8,550 nt of DNA from Nitrospirota bacterium. GTDB lineage: Bacteria > Nitrospirota > Nitrospiria > Nitrospirales > UBA8639. This document shows positions 5,439 through 8,550 of the stretch, piece by piece; within the stretch, counting starts at the first letter, position 1; each line of letters begins with the position of its first letter. The stretch is from assembly GCA_003235785.1 (NCBI GenBank), contig QJYE01000509.1, positions 1 to 8,550 on the forward strand, read 5' to 3'. The translations under genes were made by a program, and so were the position numbers. A model generated the notes under the pieces. It ran no database searches. It was not told the DNA's origin and worked only from the letters and a program-made list of their open reading frames with translations.

Positions 5439-7022
5439 CTAAGAGACTTGTCGCGTATAGGCTGGCAACACCATCGGCGAGGTCAGCCCGGATGATACCT
5501 GATGCCGCTTGGCCTCTAATCGAAACTTCGTCACATGATCAAGCGTGAGGGCTCCTTGCGAAAGAGATTTGGCACGCGCAGCCGCTGTCAATCCTGTGCG
5601 TTTGCCAAATACCATTAAATCCAAGAGGGAATTGCCCATCAACCGGTTTCTCCCATGCAACCCGCCGGAAGCTTCCCCGGCCACAAATAAGTTGGCAACA
5701 GGTGTTTCCCCATTTACCCCAATTTTCACTCCGCCGTTTTGATAATGCAGCGTCGGGTAAATTAAGACCGGATCTTTTCGAATATCTACTCCATAGCGTT
5801 CATATTGTCGCACCATAGCCGGGAAATGTTTATCTAAGGTACCAGGACCATGTGCCACATCTAATAACGGCGTATCCAACCACACGCCGAGTCGCCCGGC
5901 AGCAGTTCTTACTCCCCGTCCTTCTTCACATTCTTTGATGATTGAGGACGACACCACATCACGGGTATCCAATTCATTCACAAAGCGCTCGCCATTAGCA
6001 TTGACTAAATGCCCCCCCTCAGAACGAATGCCTTCTGTGACCAGGGCCCCCACTAACTGTTCCGGATACACTCCACCTGAGGGATGATATTGAAAGGTAT
6101 CAATCTGTACGAGAGGCGCACCCATACGATACGCTAACACGAGGGCATCGCCCGTCGCCCCGAAATGATTGCTGGTGGGGAATCCTTGGATATGCAGCCG
6201 ACCAATTCCCCCAGTGGCCAGAATCACCGTTTTTGCCGCCACTACCACATACCGTTTATTATCCAAATCCTGCAACACCGCTCCCGTGCAGGCACCATTC
6301 TCATCACTCAGGAGCTCAACTGCCGCACTAAATTCCATGAGCGGGATTTTTTGATTTAAAACTTCGTCCTTCAGCACCCGCATGATTTCCAGACCGGTAT
6401 AGTCCGAGCAGGTCAACAAACGAGCCTTTGAACTGCCGCCGCCTTTTTTGACATGCAAATTGCCATCCTCTTGCCGATCAAAGAGTACGCCCAACTCTAA
6501 CAACCATTGCGCAATCGTGGGACCATCTTCAACCATCACCTTCAAGAGATCGTGGTCATTTTTCATATGACCACCCTTTAAGGTATCCAAGAAATGCTGG
6601 ACCGGTGAATCATCAGGAGCCACGGCGATCTGCATTCCGCCCTGAGCCATGACAGAATTGGAATCGCCTAACCGCAACTTGGTCGCTAAAAGAACATTGG
6701 CTCCTTCGGCATGAGCATGCAGCGCTGCGGCACAACCCGCACCTCCTCCACCAACAACTAAAACATCAACCGAATATTTTGGCACCAGAGAAAGATTGGC
6801 AGGAAGCGGGCTATCCCCTTCTAGAAGAGTCGCGACTTCCGTGACCGTTAATTCCCCAGCATTAGGCCCGAATTTGATGGGTCGATAGGCCTGCGCTCGA
6901 TGGTCGGGATGATATTTTTTGATAAGAGAATCGCGTTCAGCGGGAGATAACTTGGGAAAGTCGATGGCTCGACGAGCATCCCTGGTTTGATGAACCAAAT
7001 TATGTTGGGCAATAATATCCAT
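5439..7022 (-). CDS. frdA: Fumarate reductase/succinate dehydrogenase-type flavoprotein subunit, likely non-covalent FAD
   Basis: This FAD-binding catalytic subunit interconverts fumarate and succinate. It is 527 residues. An N-terminal extension (1-85) precedes the Rossmann dinucleotide motif VVGGGGAGCAAALHA (89-103). Catalytic-site residues are present: His313 (YHPSGG), Glu330 with Arg333 (VTEGIRSEGG), Arg354 (TRDVVS), His426 (LHYQNGG) and Arg460 (HGRNRLMGNSLLD). The segment that normally reads SHTVAAQGG, with His covalently bound to FAD, reads SNSVMAQGG here, so Asn122 replaces that His and FAD is probably held non-covalently. Little follows the NSLLD block (about 60 residues), so the usual C-terminal helical domain is short or absent. 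frdB lies 17 nt upstream. The start has no visible Shine-Dalgarno site, only a T8 run. With no membrane anchor gene nearby, a soluble fumarate reductase of the reverse TCA cycle is the best reading. L-aspartate oxidase is less likely given the FrdB partner and context. Confidence 0.9.
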   Translation of the reverse strand: MDIIAQHNLVHQTRDARRAIDFPKLSPAERDSLIKKYHPDHRAQAYRPIKFGPNAGELTVTEVATLLEGDSPLPANLSLVPKYSVDVLVVGGGGAGCAAALHAHAEGANVLLATKLRLGDSNSVMAQGGMQIAVAPDDSPVQHFLDTLKGGHMKNDHDLLKVMVEDGPTIAQWLLELGVLFDRQEDGNLHVKKGGGSSKARLLTCSDYTGLEIMRVLKDEVLNQKIPLMEFSAAVELLSDENGACTGAVLQDLDNKRYVVVAAKTVILATGGIGRLHIQGFPTSNHFGATGDALVLAYRMGAPLVQIDTFQYHPSGGVYPEQLVGALVTEGIRSEGGHLVNANGERFVNELDTRDVVSSSIIKECEEGRGVRTAAGRLGVWLDTPLLDVAHGPGTLDKHFPAMVRQYERYGVDIRKDPVLIYPTLHYQNGGVKIGVNGETPVANLFVAGEASGGLHGRNRLMGNSLLDLMVFGKRTGLTAAARAKSLSQGALTLDHVTKFRLEAKRHQVSSGLTSPMVLPAYTRQVS

Positions 7023-7039
7023 CGAAAAAAAATGACTCG

Positions 7040-7759
7040 TTAAAGAATGGCGGCACTCGTCTTCTGCAAGTCTTCATCAGATAATTGCAGAATCCGCTTC
7101 CAGTCTTGTTGGTATTTTCCATTGGAAATATCCTGGATGCGCTGACCCAGCCCTTCCGGTTTGTCGGTAAAATGGGCACCCTGTGCCCGACTGGCATAGA
7201 CGGCCACCAGATTCGGCGCAATATCCGCAATGCACACCGGTGTACACATCCCGCACATCACACAATCCATGAACATGTCCGAAACAGCCTGAAAATCTCC
7301 AAACACGGCTTTCCACACCCCTTCACGAACATTAATTTTTTGCGGACAGGCCTCGGTGCACGCATTGCAATTACGGCACAATGGGGCCTCGGGATAGAGT
7401 TCAAATAAATCCTGTTTGGGATCTTTGAGCGATTGAATGTTATAGATGGCTTTTCTAGCAGGGAAGGCTGGCATAAAAGAAAACGACATGCCATCCTCGA
7501 CCGCTTTGGAACAGGCCAGACACGTTTTGACTTTTGGATCATCTTTCGTTCGGTAATAGGCGGCACAGGCCCCACAGAACCCACCCAAACACCCAGCGCC
7601 CCGCACCACGTCTTTCCCGGCGTACCACATCGCTTTCATCAACGTGATACCCGCAGGAACCTGGAACGGCTTGCCCTCAATTTCAACCGTCACCATTTGC
7701 GACTGAATCATGCTGGCTTGTTCAGTAAATTGCTTGGGCTGGTTCACGTCACTAGACAT
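7040..7759 (-). CDS. frdB: Fumarate reductase iron-sulfur subunit
   Basis: This is the electron-transfer partner of the adjacent flavoprotein, 239 residues. The N-terminal plant-type [2Fe-2S] domain has Cys57, Cys62, Cys65 and Cys80 (GCLGGFCGAC ... KTC), with Cys83 next to it. Two ferredoxin-like motifs follow: CRNCNACTEACP (128-139) and CVMCGMCTPVC (166-176). The second is CxxCxxCxxxC, unlike the CxxxxxCxxxCP arrangement of classical SdhB/FrdB, so two [4Fe-4S] clusters look more likely than one [4Fe-4S] plus one [3Fe-4S]. A helical C-terminal tail has no membrane segment. The start at 7759 has a GAGG 11 nt upstream, slightly long; Met17 or Met22 are alternatives without better sites. The gene follows acn by 107 nt and precedes frdA by 17 nt. 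The electron donor (ferredoxin, NADH via another subunit, or thiol) is not shown by the sequence. Confidence 0.92.
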   Translation of the reverse strand: MSSDVNQPKQFTEQASMIQSQMVTVEIEGKPFQVPAGITLMKAMWYAGKDVVRGAGCLGGFCGACAAYYRTKDDPKVKTCLACSKAVEDGMSFSFMPAFPARKAIYNIQSLKDPKQDLFELYPEAPLCRNCNACTEACPQKINVREGVWKAVFGDFQAVSDMFMDCVMCGMCTPVCIADIAPNLVAVYASRAQGAHFTDKPEGLGQRIQDISNGKYQQDWKRILQLSDEDLQKTSAAIL

Positions 7760-7866
7760 TATTCAGGTACCCTCAAAAAAACCGTTATGCTATCCCTCGT
7801 GACCATCGTACTATCATCAACAGGCACAATCTCCCGCCCTGTGATGCAGCAACTGCCATTTTGATT
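7760..7866. other. acn-frdB intergenic gap
   Basis: This 107-bp gap has a T7 run on the minus strand (complement of 7775-7781) but no clear stem before it, so I do not call a terminator. It is long enough to hold a promoter for frdB, but none is convincing. Transcription from acn into frdB is plausible. Confidence 0.4.
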
Positions 7867-8550
7867 CTAATTCAATGCATTCAGCGCTGAGCCTGCCTTA
7901 AACCACGCAATTTGAGGCTCGGTCATACTATGATTCGCCTGAATCGTGATGTCTTTCCCGCCTGGTTTATGGATGGTCACTGAGACGGGTTTCCCTGGCG
8001 CCAAATCCTTTAAGCCGGTCACACTGACACGATCCTCTTGCTCAATCTGATCATAGTCCGCCGGATTGGCAAAGGTCATCGGTAGAATGCCTTGCTTCTT
8101 CAAATTCGTCTCATGGATCCGCGCAAAACTTTTTGTGAGCACCGCCAACACCCCAAGAAAACGTGGGCACATCGCTGCATGTTCTCGGCTACTGCCTTCA
8201 CCATAATTTTCATCACCCACCACAAAAGAGCCAACGCCTTTGGATTTATAATCACGGGCAATGGCCGCTGGGGTCAAATTCTTTTCCCCTGTTAGGACGT
8301 TATTCGCTTTTCCAGCTTCCCCTGTGAAGGCATTGTTGGCCCCCAGAAACATATTGTCGCTAATCTTGTCCAAATGCCCACGGAACTTCAGCCATTGACC
8401 AGCAGGAGAGATATGATCCGTTGTGGTCTTTCCTTTAGTTTTAATCAGGATAGGAAGCTTCTCAAAGTCCTTGCCGTCCCAATGGGGAAATGGTTGAAGT
8501 AATTGCAGCCGTTCGCTCGTGGGCGGAAGATCCACTTCCAAACCCTCGCC
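7867..8550 (-). CDS. acn: Aconitate hydratase, mitochondrial-type, C-terminal part (runs off the window)
   Basis: Aconitase interconverts citrate and isocitrate through cis-aconitate using a [4Fe-4S] cluster. Only the last 227 codons are present; the frame is open through the right edge. An apparent TTG start at 8541 is an artefact of the window end. The visible part is the swivel domain (domain 4) with TTTDHISPAGQWLKFRGHL, the active-site block GDENYGEGSSREHAA (coded near 8182-8217) and KSFARIHETNLKKQG. It ends with QIAWFKAGSALN, as in mitochondrial-type aconitases. This points to that subtype, about 750-780 residues, rather than AcnB or the longer bacterial AcnA. The cluster-ligating cysteines lie in the N-terminal domains outside the window. 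It is the first visible gene of the acn-frdBA-sucCD unit; whether more genes precede it is unknown. Confidence 0.95.
   Translation of the reverse strand, partial: GEGLEVDLPPTSERLQLLQPFPHWDGKDFEKLPILIKTKGKTTTDHISPAGQWLKFRGHLDKISDNMFLGANNAFTGEAGKANNVLTGEKNLTPAAIARDYKSKGVGSFVVGDENYGEGSSREHAAMCPRFLGVLAVLTKSFARIHETNLKKQGILPMTFANPADYDQIEQEDRVSVTGLKDLAPGKPVSVTIHKPGGKDITIQANHSMTEPQIAWFKAGSALNALN

Larger units (their letters stand above)
3259..8550 (-). other. Putative operon acn-frdB-frdA-sucC-sucD (reductive TCA segment)
   Basis: Five genes run in one direction with gaps of 107, 17, 82 and 46 nt and no convincing internal terminator. The products cover citrate/isocitrate isomerisation, fumarate/succinate and succinate/succinyl-CoA. 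These steps can run in either direction, so the cluster alone does not prove CO2 fixation. The apparently soluble fumarate reductase without quinone-binding anchors favours reductive use. ATP-citrate lyase and ferredoxin-dependent 2-oxoglutarate synthase, the diagnostic enzymes, are not in the window. Confidence 0.7.

Noticed and set aside
1..8550. CRISPR array, retron, toxin-antitoxin or phage-defence system
   Set aside because: No regularly spaced repeats, reverse transcriptase, toxin-like pairs or defence motifs are visible on either strand.

Overview
The window looks like a bacterial chromosome from an autotroph that runs the reductive (reverse) TCA cycle. It joins a decayed, mobile-element-derived stretch on the left to a compact central-carbon operon on the right. 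The operon reads acn–frdB–frdA–sucC–sucD on the minus strand. It combines a mitochondrial-type aconitase, a fumarate reductase that appears soluble, and succinyl-CoA synthetase. A Nitrospira-like organism (Nitrospirota) with moderate GC is my best guess. That assignment is inference from gene content, not a database match.

Region 1-1395 has no intact gene. Positions 344-1123 hold a broken IS91-family (HUH, Y2-type) transposase remnant. It has lost its N-terminal, catalytic half and carries an in-frame stop and two frame changes. A 166-bp non-coding element (607-772) sits inside it, with perfect 16-bp terminal inverted repeats and a 5-bp target duplication (CTCAT). Removing the element plus one target copy restores the transposase reading frame exactly, which is strong internal evidence for a MITE-like insertion. 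The element contains a second, inner inverted repeat. A separate hairpin lies at 198-229.

Region 1410-2591 (plus strand) encodes an exported protein of unknown function. It has a signal peptide, two Cys-containing segments and a proline-rich tail. Region 2592-3258 separates it from the convergent operon and holds at most two doubtful small ORFs.

Region 3259-8550 (minus strand) is the operon. The aconitase runs off the right edge. FrdB and FrdA are adjacent and no membrane anchor gene accompanies them. FrdA has Asn where succinate dehydrogenases carry the His that binds FAD covalently. FrdB has two ferredoxin-type four-Cys motifs plus a plant-type [2Fe-2S] domain. SucC and SucD are complete and look canonical. 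Together the encoded enzymes cover citrate/isocitrate isomerisation, fumarate to succinate, and succinate to succinyl-CoA. In an rTCA organism they would act with ATP-citrate lyase and ferredoxin-dependent 2-oxoacid synthases, which are not in this window.
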